Positions 54,791-63,971 of a stretch of DNA of 64,000 bases are shown here, piece after piece. Origin of the DNA: Neoalteromonas flava (GTDB lineage Bacteria > Pseudomonadota > Gammaproteobacteria > Enterobacterales > Alteromonadaceae); assembly GCF_002807685.1 (NCBI RefSeq), contig NZ_PEAX01000001.1, positions 186,001 through 250,000 on the forward strand. The letters are read 5' to 3'. The notes beneath the pieces were generated by a model that made no database searches, was not told where the DNA came from, and was given only the letters and a program-made list of their open reading frames with translations. The position numbers were made by a program, and so were the translations under genes. Within the stretch, counting starts at the first letter, position 1. Each line of letters starts with the position of its first letter.

Positions 54791-55198
54791 TTATGCGCTT
54801 TTAGCAGCAGTTTTAGTTGCTGGCTTTGCGTTTAACTTAGCTACTGCTGCAGTCAATGCATCGATTTTAGCATTTAGCTCTTCGATTTTTACGTCAGCAT
54901 CAGTCTTGTTTAGACCAAGTTTAGTGCGCACGGTCTCAACACGAGCTTCAAGATCAGCTTTAGCAGTAACTGAAGATTTAACTTCTGCTACTTTCGCTTT
55001 ACCTTGAGCTTCGATTACTTCACCTTTCGCTACTAACTCTGCAAACAATTTGTTTGAATCAGTAGAAAGTGCGTCAAAACGACCTTTAACTTCTTCAACA
55101 CCTTTGCCGTATGCACCGATACCTGCTAACCAGATGTTACGGGCCATTTCTTCAGCATTAGCAGCAGTTTGTTTAATCATTTCGATATTGTTGTTCAT
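54791..55198 (-). CDS. Phasin family protein
   Basis: A 135-residue helical protein. The frame opens at 55213, but the ATG at 55198 (MNNNIEMIKQTAANAEEMA) is preceded by GGGAGAGA and is the probable start. The pattern ARNIWLAGIGAYGKGVEEVKGR matches the phasin_2 N terminus, and an Ala/Lys-rich coiled tail follows. Phasins coat polyhydroxyalkanoate granules or act as general chaperone-like proteins; no PHA synthase is in this window. Confidence 0.85.
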   Translation of the reverse strand: MNNNIEMIKQTAANAEEMARNIWLAGIGAYGKGVEEVKGRFDALSTDSNKLFAELVAKGEVIEAQGKAKVAEVKSSVTAKADLEARVETVRTKLGLNKTDADVKIEELNAKIDALTAAVAKLNAKPATKTAAKSA

Positions 55199-55339
55199 AA
55201 TAGTCTCTCCCAAAATGTAAAATAAAATCAGTGAATCGCTTGATGGTGTGTAGAATAAAGATCACAGTTAGAAATCGCATACTAATTAATCATTTTTTTA
55301 TTAAAATTTTATAACCAACTGTTTTAAAAGAGATTAAAT

Positions 55340-56098
55340 TTGACATCAGCAATAATTACATTTTGGAACGGCAATAAATCATCGATCCGCAGGCAATATG
55401 AGAGAGCCTTAATTGAGTTATGCCTGAAACACGCGGGGATGAGTGACGTAAGCGTAGTTGTCGATGACACCAACTATCCGAGTGCTGAAGATGAGGGCAA
55501 CATCTTTGCTACTGGGTGTGACGTGCTAGTGACTGTAGATGGCAATCAAAAATTTGCTGGAAAACCGTTGATTAAAATTAATAAACCGCTGTGTAAAGAT
55601 TTACTGAGTCACCGCTTACTGATCATTAAACAAGACCGACAACACATCTTCACAACTGCCATGACAAATACTGATTTGCGGCAGCTGAAGGCAGGAATTC
55701 CTGCGACGTGGGCAGATGCTGAGATCATGCGCAGCAATCATTGTCGGGTGTTTGAATACGGCGAGCTAAATGATATTTTTCTCGCTCTTGAAGACGGGCA
55801 ATGCGATTACGTCCCCCTTGGTGCTAATGAAATTGAAGCCATCTATGCTGACTTTGATTGCGCCGCAAACGGATTGTTCATCGAGCCAAACCATGTCATT
55901 CACTACCCGTTACCCTTAGTGTTTTATGTTAACGCTAAGCGCGGCGAGCTAGCTCGAAGGATCGAAACTGGACTTTCTGACGCAATGAAATCAGGAGCTT
56001 TTGATGCGCTTTTCAACGCTCATTTTCCGGCTGTGTTTCAACGTCTTGATGTCGCTAAACGAAACTTGCACCGGTTTTCGAATCCTAACCTAGTGTGA
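55340..56098 (+). CDS. Substrate-binding-protein-like protein without signal peptide
   Basis: A 252-residue protein starting from a TTG (MTSAIITFWNGN). The rest has the look of an SBP_bac_3-like fold (ERALIELCLKHAG, NLRQLKAGIPATWADAEIM-type hinge, DYVPLGANEIEAIYAD, PLPLVFYVNAKRGEL), but no signal peptide or lipobox is present. It is followed by a hybrid histidine kinase after 103 bp on the same strand. It could be a cytoplasmic ligand-binding protein or a decayed/re-purposed periplasmic sensor. Family assignment moderate; function unknown. Confidence 0.7.
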   Translation: MTSAIITFWNGNKSSIRRQYERALIELCLKHAGMSDVSVVVDDTNYPSAEDEGNIFATGCDVLVTVDGNQKFAGKPLIKINKPLCKDLLSHRLLIIKQDRQHIFTTAMTNTDLRQLKAGIPATWADAEIMRSNHCRVFEYGELNDIFLALEDGQCDYVPLGANEIEAIYADFDCAANGLFIEPNHVIHYPLPLVFYVNAKRGELARRIETGLSDAMKSGAFDALFNAHFPAVFQRLDVAKRNLHRFSNPNLV

Positions 56099-56201
56099 CT
56101 GTACCCTCTGTTTTTATTGAATTTACTGTCTCATGTGAGGCTTTTGAGCTAGTCTGAAAAGACGTAAGTTTGATTTCGCTTAGTTCAGGTCATATTTCAA
56201 A

Positions 56202-58328
56202 GTGCAGAATATCCGCGTTAAATATTTTTTAGCAGTCTCAATTCTAGCCTGTATGGTCACCTTTACCTGGGGTTGGCTAAGCTACCTGATTGGCCATCAG
56301 CGCAATGATGCATCGATCATCAATGTGGCTGGTCAGCAACGAATGCTGAGTCAGCGCATTGCGCTACTAAGCTATCAACAACTGGAAAATGAAAAGCACC
56401 TGGAAACACTATCCAGAGCAGTCAATCAGTTCAAAGAGAACAATCAGTATTTACTAGAATTAGAAGTACTACCTTCGCGTGTCTCAGAGCTTTATTTTGG
56501 ATACCCAGAGCTGCAGCAAAGAGTTATCCAATACATCGATAATGCAGAAGCTTTTGTAGAACAACCAACGCCACAGATGCAACAAGTATTGGGTCAGAAC
56601 GATGTCGACACTTTACTTTATGATTTAAACGCCGTTGTTGAGGCATTTGAAGCAGCGGCAAATGAGCGAACTGATAAATTATTTCAATTAGAAACTATTA
56701 TTTGGTTGGTCTCACTGCTGATCCTCGTCCTCGAAGTCTTGTTTATCTTTGAACCCATGCGAGCACAAATTTTACAGCAAATCGACAAATTAAAGTTAGC
56801 GATAGCCGAGGCGAAACAGGCAGAGCAAAAGGCCATTGAAGCAAAACAAGTCAAGTCGCAGTTTTTAGCTAATATGTCGCATGAACTGCGTACGCCAATG
56901 ACGGGTATGTTTGGCATGCTGGACCTAGCTGAGTCCAATCCAGATAAGGCGCAATCTTTCATCACTAAAGCCAAACGCTCAGGTCAACAATTACTTGACC
57001 TGATCAATGATATTTTGGATTTTGAAAAAATTGAGTCGGGCAAGATGACGCTAAGCCCTACCGACTTTTCTCTTCTTGAGTTAATGGACAATATTTGCAC
57101 AAATGCAGACATTTTGTGTCGTCAAAAGGGCATTTACTTTGTCTACGAGTGCCCCAATGATTTGCCACATTATGTTCATTCAGATCCAAGCAAACTTTCT
57201 CAAATTCTAACCAATATTGTAACTAATGCTGTTAAGTTTACTCATGAAGGCGAAGTGCGCTTGACTGTTACCACCCCGGTAATAAATAACGCTCATCATA
57301 TCGAAATGCGCATAAAAGATACCGGTATTGGTATGACATCAGAACAACAACAGAAAATATTTCAGGCGTTCACCCAAGCTGATAGTTCGACATCTCGAAA
57401 ATTTGGCGGGACCGGATTAGGACTAAGTATTGTAAGCAAGCTGGTCGAAATGTTTAATGGCAACATACGCGTAGACAGTGAAGTTGGCAAAGGAAGCACA
57501 TTCATAGTGTGTATCCCTGTCAAAATTGCTGAACCGCCAGCAATTCAAGAACATCAGATCAGCATCGGCCGTAAATTAACTTGTGCTATCGTGGACGATC
57601 TCGAAGCCACCCGCGAATTCATAGATGCGCAAGCGTCAGCATTAGGCTATGAAGTACAGCGATATGAATCTGGTGTTAAGTTTCTTAATGATTCACCGTG
57701 TGTGGATGTTCTGATCATTGATCTGTTCATGCCCGATTTGGATGGTTTCGATGTTTTACGCAAGTTACGACAATTTTGTAATACATATCCATCGCAAACC
57801 ATAATGATAACCGCGGCTTACGATCAAGTAGATATTCCCGAAGATCTGGCAGATGATATACAACGACTGACTAAAAAACCGCTGGACAAACAACAGGTTC
57901 GGCAGTTGCTCTTGAACGCCAAAGATAAAGTTCTCAACCGGCGCAGCGAAAACCTAAGCGGAAAATTCATCTTAGTGGTTGAAGATAACCCTATCAATGC
58001 TGAAATAGTTAAGACAATGCTAACTACCGAAAACTACAAAACTCTAGTTGCCGTGAACGGACAGGAAGCAATAGATGTACTCAATAGTTTAAGTAAAAAA
58101 CCTGATTTAGTGTTGATGGACATGCAAATGCCGGTATTAGACGGTGTTGCGGCGACTACTATTATTCGAGAAAAACTGAATCTAAAAGCACCAATTATTG
58201 GACTAACCGCAAACGCACAGCCATCCGATAGAGTCGTATGCATCGAAGCAGGCATGAATGACGTTGTGACCAAGCCCATCGACAAGGCGCTGCTACTGGA
58301 TACTATTGAGCAATACTTGAACCCTTAA
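56202..58328 (+). CDS. Hybrid sensor histidine kinase with PilJ-type sensor and two receiver domains
   Basis: A 708-residue protein from a GTG start. TM1 (about 8-26), a periplasmic PilJ/NarX-like four-helix sensor with INVAGQQRMLSQRIALLSYQ (about 40-59), TM2 (about 168-187), a coiled linker, HisKA with His227 in MSHELRTPM, HATPase with NIVTNAVKF and GTGLGLSI, receiver 1 (Asp507 in IIDLFMPD) and receiver 2 (Asp640 in LMDMQMPV, with KPID). No Hpt domain, so a separate phosphotransfer protein is expected. The SBP-like gene upstream may feed it a signal. Confidence 0.92.
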   Translation: MQNIRVKYFLAVSILACMVTFTWGWLSYLIGHQRNDASIINVAGQQRMLSQRIALLSYQQLENEKHLETLSRAVNQFKENNQYLLELEVLPSRVSELYFGYPELQQRVIQYIDNAEAFVEQPTPQMQQVLGQNDVDTLLYDLNAVVEAFEAAANERTDKLFQLETIIWLVSLLILVLEVLFIFEPMRAQILQQIDKLKLAIAEAKQAEQKAIEAKQVKSQFLANMSHELRTPMTGMFGMLDLAESNPDKAQSFITKAKRSGQQLLDLINDILDFEKIESGKMTLSPTDFSLLELMDNICTNADILCRQKGIYFVYECPNDLPHYVHSDPSKLSQILTNIVTNAVKFTHEGEVRLTVTTPVINNAHHIEMRIKDTGIGMTSEQQQKIFQAFTQADSSTSRKFGGTGLGLSIVSKLVEMFNGNIRVDSEVGKGSTFIVCIPVKIAEPPAIQEHQISIGRKLTCAIVDDLEATREFIDAQASALGYEVQRYESGVKFLNDSPCVDVLIIDLFMPDLDGFDVLRKLRQFCNTYPSQTIMITAAYDQVDIPEDLADDIQRLTKKPLDKQQVRQLLLNAKDKVLNRRSENLSGKFILVVEDNPINAEIVKTMLTTENYKTLVAVNGQEAIDVLNSLSKKPDLVLMDMQMPVLDGVAATTIIREKLNLKAPIIGLTANAQPSDRVVCIEAGMNDVVTKPIDKALLLDTIEQYLNP

Positions 58329-58616
58329 ATAATTTGCCGCCGTAAAGCTCTCTGTATTGCGAGTTTTATTTTTCGGGCTTCAAGTCAGCATGAATGGAAA
58401 TGGTTTGATTCGTTTAGAAACCAAGGTGACTATATCGCACCGTTTGTGCGCATGTCGTCAAGCCCGAATTGGTTTGACAGCTTTTGCTCTCTCATAGATT
58501 CGCTCAGGGAGTTGCTAAGGCGGAGTAAATTTCCGCATCTCAATCTAGGGTAATAAAAAAGCGAACAATGTCGATATAGAAATCATTGATTTACTTTTAC
58601 CCGTCAGCATAACTCT
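58329..58616. other. Intergenic region upstream of the GSCFA gene
   Basis: About 290 bp without a supported gene. A 36-codon ORF starting at 58390 (MNGNGLIRLETK) resembles nothing I know. Composition shifts toward A+T at its right end, where the GSCFA gene begins. It may mark the left side of a younger insertion. Confidence 0.4.
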
Positions 58617-60119
58617 ATGAAAGATCTAGTATTCGCAGAAAAACACCGTCAAAGAGCACTCTCTATCAATATCGAATCATCTCCAGTGCTAGATAGTTTT
58701 AACAAAAAAGTGGTAGCGACAGGCAGTTGTTTCGCTTATGCGATTTCGAAAAATCTAAATGACTTAGGATTTAAGATACAGTTCGACGGACGAAGTGCAA
58801 CGCGTTTTAGTGTCAAAAGCTTTGCTTCTTATATGCAGCATTTAATCGAGTTACCAAGCACTCATGCTGACTCCAAGGCAGTCTACGAGAATTCGACATA
58901 CAAGAACCAGAAAAAAGACGTCATAACTTCAACATTGCATAACGGCCTGTACGGCATAAATACAAACATTGATATGTTCTCTCAGCAATGTTTTCAGATT
59001 GATAAAACGTTTAAAGAAAAGTTGAAAAACGCGGATCTGGTTATTGTCACATTGGGTACGAGTCAGTATTTGAAATTAAAACGGAGAGGAAATGTAGTAA
59101 CAAATTTCCAAGGGATTGATCGCTCAGAGTTTGACTTTATTGAGCCCACTACAAGTGAAGTCACAAATGATGTGCAATATATTCTAAAAGCTCTCGAAAT
59201 TCTTACTAATGAGTCAGCTATGATTTGTTTTACAGTGAGTCCCCAAAGATATGCATGGGGGCCAATTGGCGACTTCAAAGATCAAGAAACCGAGTGGAGT
59301 AATGAACTTGGTGCGTTTCCAAAGGATGGATTGGTAGCAAATTGTTATGATAAGTCTAAAGTGCGTGTGGCCCTTCAAGATGGAATTCAGGGAACCTCAA
59401 TAAATCGTGATATCAGATATTTTCCTTCTTATGAAATGGTACTCGATGAACTACGTAGTAAAGAAGCTTTTGGTGTTCGAGATTCCGATTACGGGCACGT
59501 GGCACAAACCACCTCGGCATATGTAGTCAATCGTTTTGTGAATAAATATATGAGCGAGGAACTAAAAACTTTCATCGAAGTTCAAAAAAGCTTTGCTAAA
59601 GACGTTCAGGGATTTAAGCAATTATCGGTTCAAGAGCGCGTTACTATCTTGGTGAGGGCAGCAGAAAATCTAGAGCGTCACAATTTCCTTCCCGTCCCGC
59701 AAGGCTTTGTGCAACCGTTAAGACAAGCATACACTCAACTTGTAAATTCGGGCATCGAGATTGAACCATCTCGTCGCCTATACCTTGACCGTCTTTTTGC
59801 CTGCGGAACTGACTTAATCGCTGAAGTACAACGGGCACTGGAACAGCAAACCAATGATATTGATATCATTCTTTATGGCGCTGGCATAAGTGCCAAAAAC
59901 TTGCTCGAGAAAACAGATTTACTAAATAGAAATATCGTGATGATTTGTGATCGTAACGCCGCAGTAATTGATAAGTTTTTTGGGTTTGAAGTTCAGCCCC
60001 CTGAGGCTCTGGCTCACTTTCCAAATGCTAAACTTTTGATTAGCGCTCAAGAAAGCAGAGAATCAATCATCGCTGATTTGTCTGAACAAGGGATAAGCCG
60101 CGATCGCATAATATGTTAA
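58617..60119 (+). CDS. GSCFA-family protein with C-terminal Rossmann-like extension
   Basis: A 500-residue protein. The family-naming motif appears as ATGSCFAYAISKNL (residues about 37-50), followed by ITSTLHNGLYGIN and LVIVTLGTSQYLKLK, a pattern of SGNH-hydrolase-like folds. PF08885 proteins are uncharacterised and usually about 300-350 residues. The extra C-terminal part (about 400-500) includes DIDIILYGAGISAKNLLEKT and MICDRNAAVIDKFFGF, a Rossmann-like nucleotide-sugar-type module. It lies close to lanM but with a different strand neighbour between. Function unknown. Confidence 0.8.
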   Translation: MKDLVFAEKHRQRALSINIESSPVLDSFNKKVVATGSCFAYAISKNLNDLGFKIQFDGRSATRFSVKSFASYMQHLIELPSTHADSKAVYENSTYKNQKKDVITSTLHNGLYGINTNIDMFSQQCFQIDKTFKEKLKNADLVIVTLGTSQYLKLKRRGNVVTNFQGIDRSEFDFIEPTTSEVTNDVQYILKALEILTNESAMICFTVSPQRYAWGPIGDFKDQETEWSNELGAFPKDGLVANCYDKSKVRVALQDGIQGTSINRDIRYFPSYEMVLDELRSKEAFGVRDSDYGHVAQTTSAYVVNRFVNKYMSEELKTFIEVQKSFAKDVQGFKQLSVQERVTILVRAAENLERHNFLPVPQGFVQPLRQAYTQLVNSGIEIEPSRRLYLDRLFACGTDLIAEVQRALEQQTNDIDIILYGAGISAKNLLEKTDLLNRNIVMICDRNAAVIDKFFGFEVQPPEALAHFPNAKLLISAQESRESIIADLSEQGISRDRIIC

Positions 60120-60401
60120 AAAAAACTTGCATAGCAACAGATACCTAATATAGACAGTTTGCTTAATGTACTACTCAACATAAGAAGGGCTCTTGATGCT
60201 AAACCATTAGTTTCCATTATAAAAACGTTAAGCTAGTTTTTTATCCACTAAAGTTTTTAACTGTTAGCGTTGAATCATTTGACTTGTTTAAGTTGAAACT
60301 CTACTGGTCAATAATATAGAAAACGCATTTCATAGGGTCTAGTTTACGTATGCAGCAGACCCTTATTTTCACTCGGATGAAGCGCTATAAACAAATAACA
60401 A
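60120..60401. other. Intergenic region with possible terminator
   Basis: About 280 bp, A+T-rich. It contains AGGGTCT (60334-60340) and AGACCCT (60357-60363), an imperfectly looped hairpin followed by TATTTTC, which could terminate the GSCFA gene. No ORF or RNA recognised. Confidence 0.45.
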
Positions 60402-60785
60402 TTACTTCTGCCAAACTAATAAATGGTTATTCGCTGGCATGTCATGCATTTCGATCAGTGTGAGTGGCTCAGCCCATTCGATAAGTTCTTCAACATCACG
60501 ATAGCCGCCGTATCCTTGCGCTAGCAGTTTGTGATGAAATGCTTGATTACTCGCACTGGTAAACTGGCCTTGCTGAGTAAATGGACCGTACTGGCAAAAC
60601 ACGCCGCCCAGCGGCAAGTGCTCAGCAATCAGCGACATCATCAGTTTAACTTCATCATGCTGCATAATGTGTGCGGAATTAGCCGTAAAAACCGCATCGC
60701 AGGCTTCAGCTGGCCACTCGTTTAGCCCAATTGAAAATGCTAACGGCGCTCGCACATTGGCTTGGTGAAAATCGGCTAAGTGCAA
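60402..60785 (-). pseudogene. 5'-truncated DUF938 SAM-dependent methyltransferase
   Basis: The 127-residue frame (TTG at 60785) matches only the C-terminal part of the roughly 200-residue DUF938 family: CDAVFTANSAHIMQHDEVKL, GVFCQYGPFTQQGQFTSASN, ANNHLLVWQK. The N-terminal SAM-binding glycine motif is absent; upstream of the frame a stop follows within a few codons and the sequence becomes A+T-rich lanM leader. The gene is therefore probably a remnant cut off when the lanM region was inserted. Confidence 0.8.
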
Positions 60786-60941
60786 TGATAAAAGACTAAA
60801 AAACTCTATCTGGTTAGTTGACTATCAGTTCTATCAAATCACAGTTGTAACACTTGCGTTAATAAAAAAACTATGGTTTATTACTCCAGCCTCTAATAAA
60901 AGAGGTAAAAAAAAGGACTATTTTTTAAGGATGAAGATATA

Positions 60942-63896
60942 ATGGTGTCGCAAGGTTTGTTCGAAAAAAAAACAACGGAACATTCAACCTTTCTTCCTGT
61001 ACTGCCAGAAGTTGATGACGATAAATCAAAAAAATACAGTCACTTATTCAAAAAAAATTCTTCTTGCGGTTTGCTGCTATGTAAACCTCTAGTCTTATCA
61101 GCAATATATGATTTAGAGAAAGGTTTAACTCAATCAAGAAGTCTTCAAACAGACGTATTCTTAGAATCTTTTGCAAACAATCTCATTTCAGAAATCGTAC
61201 CTATAACTACGCCAACTTTTGTTCTTGAATTAAATAATCAAAGAGAATCGAAAAAGCTAGCAGGAAATACTGATGACGAAAAATACGAATACTTTCTTAA
61301 TGTCTGTGACACAGATAACTTTAGAAGTTTAATTTATGCGAAATACCCTTTACTGTTGTCCGACTTAAGAAGGGTTTTAAACAACTGGGTAACCAACAGC
61401 TTAGAGTTGGCTCAAAGGTTCACGGTAGACTTTAATGAAATAAGAAAAGAATTCAAAACAACAGGAAAACTTGTATCAATTAAGGGAAATCTCAGCGACA
61501 AACACAGAGGTGGAAAACGTGTTCACGAACTTAATTTTTCTGATGGAAAAAAACTAATATATAAACCACGTAGTTGCGGTGTAGAGAAGTCCTATCAACA
61601 ATTACTGAGGTGGCTGGAAAAAAAAGATAGCAACCTCAATCACCATTCGTTTTCTATTCTGGAACGTGGTCTTTATGGCTGGTGCCAATATGTTGAAGCA
61701 AAGAGTTGTGTAACAGAACAAGAAGTTGAAAAGTACTACTTTAGAGTAGGCTCTTTGATTGCCTTAATGTACTCGCTCTCAGCGACTGATTTCCATTTTG
61801 AAAATTTGGTTGCTCATGGAGCTTTTCCCGTTGCTGTAGACCTTGAATGCCTTTTCCATCCTCATATTTCAATTGATTTCGAATGTAAGTTTGATGTACC
61901 TAGTGCTAAAGCTTTCGACTACTCAATATTAAATTCTCACATACTTCCAGTCCGGCATATCAGTCCGACAGGAGAGTTAGGCTTTGATTTTTCTGCATTA
62001 GGAGCGCGAAAAGGCCAGCGGACATCTTCAAAAGTCGCAGTGATAAAAAATAAAGCTACAATCCATATGCGCATTGAAAATGAGTACCGTGAAGTTAACT
62101 GCCAATCTATTGATCCTATTTATAATTCAGTTGCTCAATCAGCTCATCAACACGTAGATTCGATTTTATCCGGATTCCAAAATACGTATCGCATCTTATC
62201 CGACCATAAAGATGAACTCATTAGCTCAAATGGACCTATATATCAATTTGCGGAGACTGAAACTCGCATAATATTGAGACCGACGCGCCAGTACGCCAGA
62301 CTCTCTGCTTTACTATCCCATCCCTCTTTGCTCGTATCTAAGGAAGCACGAGCTGTTTTCCTTGAAAAACTAAGAATTGGAGCTGCAGATTTTCCAGCAC
62401 TTTCTCATGTTATTAGCATTGAAAGCACTATGCTCGACAAAGGTGACATACCGGCATTTACGACGACTCCAAACAGTAAGACATTAAAAGAACTAGATGG
62501 AGGAGCAACAGATGAATTTTTGCATCGATCCGGATTAGAGCGCTCATTAGAGATTATACGCAATTTATCTAAACAAGACCTTGACGTTCAATCTTGGATT
62601 CTCAAGAGCAGCTTGAAAACGACCACTAGCAGTCTGAATAGTTTCGATGAAACGCAGTATCGCAGCTCAACAATAAATCCAACACTGGCATCAGATGCAA
62701 ACTCCTCTGTTCACCAGCTTTACAAACGCATTAAAGATATGGGAATGGAAAATGACACCCATGTCATGTGGCTAGGAATAGAGAACCAACAATCCCATTG
62801 GATGTTTAGACCTTTAAGCTACGACCTATACAACGGAACATCAGGGATAGCGCTGTTCTTAGCCTATTATGCGCATAAGTATCAATCTAACGATGCCAAG
62901 CTACTGGCTTTGAAAGCTCTGAGTTACGCTAGATATCAACTAAGCAAAAGTAGTGATAAAAAAATAGGTTTATTTTCAGGAGCTTCAGGATACATATATA
63001 CATTATTGCATATGGGAACACTTTTTAGTGATTTCAGTTTAATTGAGGAAGCAAATTCAGTTGCAATTGATCTCTCAGATTTTATATCGCAAGACGAAAA
63101 GCTGGACCTAATAGATGGCTGCGCAGGATTTATCATGTCCATTACGCAATTGTATGAAATAGTGCCTAGTCCTCAACTGCGACAATTAATAGAAAAAGCT
63201 CAAGGACATCTAGTTAAAAATGCAAAGAAAAACAAATTTGGGGTTTCTTGGCCAACCAATAAGAGATCTGCAATGGCCGGGATGTCCCATGGAAATGCTG
63301 GAATCCTGCTATCATTAGCTAAGGCTTTTTCCATAACAAACAACCAATCATTATTAGATACTATTTTACAAGGCTTAAGCTTCGAGAACTCTTTATTCAA
63401 CGAAAACAAGCTGGGCTGGCTAACTCGTATTGACCATAATTCTAAGACTGAAGACAGTGAGCCAACTATGCTTTCATGGTGCCATGGAGCTCCCGGAATA
63501 CTGCTTGCGAGAGCAGCAATGAAACAAGCAATAGTCTTCCCCGAAGACATACACAAAATTCTCGACAAAGATATACAAAGGGCCGCTAAAATAACTGCAA
63601 AATCAAGCCTTTTCGGAAGAGATTGCTTATGCCATGGAATATTAGGGAACTTACTTGCTTTATTTCAAGCGAAAGAAAGTGGAGTTAATGAGTTCAACTA
63701 CGAATTGCAAAAATCACTAACGAATACAATAGCCATAGGCAGTTGTGATGGTTGGAAAAGCGGAATTCCTTTTGACGAGGACACGCCTGGATTGATGACC
63801 GGACTAGCAGGCATAGGTATGGCACTTATGCGATTGGATACACCAGAACTAGTTCCTTGTGTCTTATCAATACAGTCACCAACTTCAATATTCTAA
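60942..63896 (+). CDS. lanM: Class II lanthipeptide synthetase LanM
   Basis: A complete 984-residue bifunctional enzyme. The dehydratase half (about 120-560, DUF4135) has Lys208 in LIYKPRS, D283-x-H285-x-E287-N288 in ATDFHFENL, D300-x-E302 in AVDLECLF, and LRPTRQYARL (about 445), matching LanM residues for phosphorylation and elimination of Ser/Thr. The cyclase half (about 620-984) starts YNGTSGIALFLAYY and has His783 in MSHGNAGI and zinc ligands Cys847 (WCHGAPG), Cys897 and His898 (CLCHG). It installs lanthionine rings in a precursor peptide. Codon and base use are A+T-rich relative to the left side. Confidence 0.95.
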   Translation: MVSQGLFEKKTTEHSTFLPVLPEVDDDKSKKYSHLFKKNSSCGLLLCKPLVLSAIYDLEKGLTQSRSLQTDVFLESFANNLISEIVPITTPTFVLELNNQRESKKLAGNTDDEKYEYFLNVCDTDNFRSLIYAKYPLLLSDLRRVLNNWVTNSLELAQRFTVDFNEIRKEFKTTGKLVSIKGNLSDKHRGGKRVHELNFSDGKKLIYKPRSCGVEKSYQQLLRWLEKKDSNLNHHSFSILERGLYGWCQYVEAKSCVTEQEVEKYYFRVGSLIALMYSLSATDFHFENLVAHGAFPVAVDLECLFHPHISIDFECKFDVPSAKAFDYSILNSHILPVRHISPTGELGFDFSALGARKGQRTSSKVAVIKNKATIHMRIENEYREVNCQSIDPIYNSVAQSAHQHVDSILSGFQNTYRILSDHKDELISSNGPIYQFAETETRIILRPTRQYARLSALLSHPSLLVSKEARAVFLEKLRIGAADFPALSHVISIESTMLDKGDIPAFTTTPNSKTLKELDGGATDEFLHRSGLERSLEIIRNLSKQDLDVQSWILKSSLKTTTSSLNSFDETQYRSSTINPTLASDANSSVHQLYKRIKDMGMENDTHVMWLGIENQQSHWMFRPLSYDLYNGTSGIALFLAYYAHKYQSNDAKLLALKALSYARYQLSKSSDKKIGLFSGASGYIYTLLHMGTLFSDFSLIEEANSVAIDLSDFISQDEKLDLIDGCAGFIMSITQLYEIVPSPQLRQLIEKAQGHLVKNAKKNKFGVSWPTNKRSAMAGMSHGNAGILLSLAKAFSITNNQSLLDTILQGLSFENSLFNENKLGWLTRIDHNSKTEDSEPTMLSWCHGAPGILLARAAMKQAIVFPEDIHKILDKDIQRAAKITAKSSLFGRDCLCHGILGNLLALFQAKESGVNEFNYELQKSLTNTIAIGSCDGWKSGIPFDEDTPGLMTGLAGIGMALMRLDTPELVPCVLSIQSPTSIF

Positions 63897-63971
63897 TTGT
63901 ATAGGTATGATTGTTGGCAGTACTTATACAACCTATTTAAGCCAACACCTTATAATTCCAGGAGAATTACT

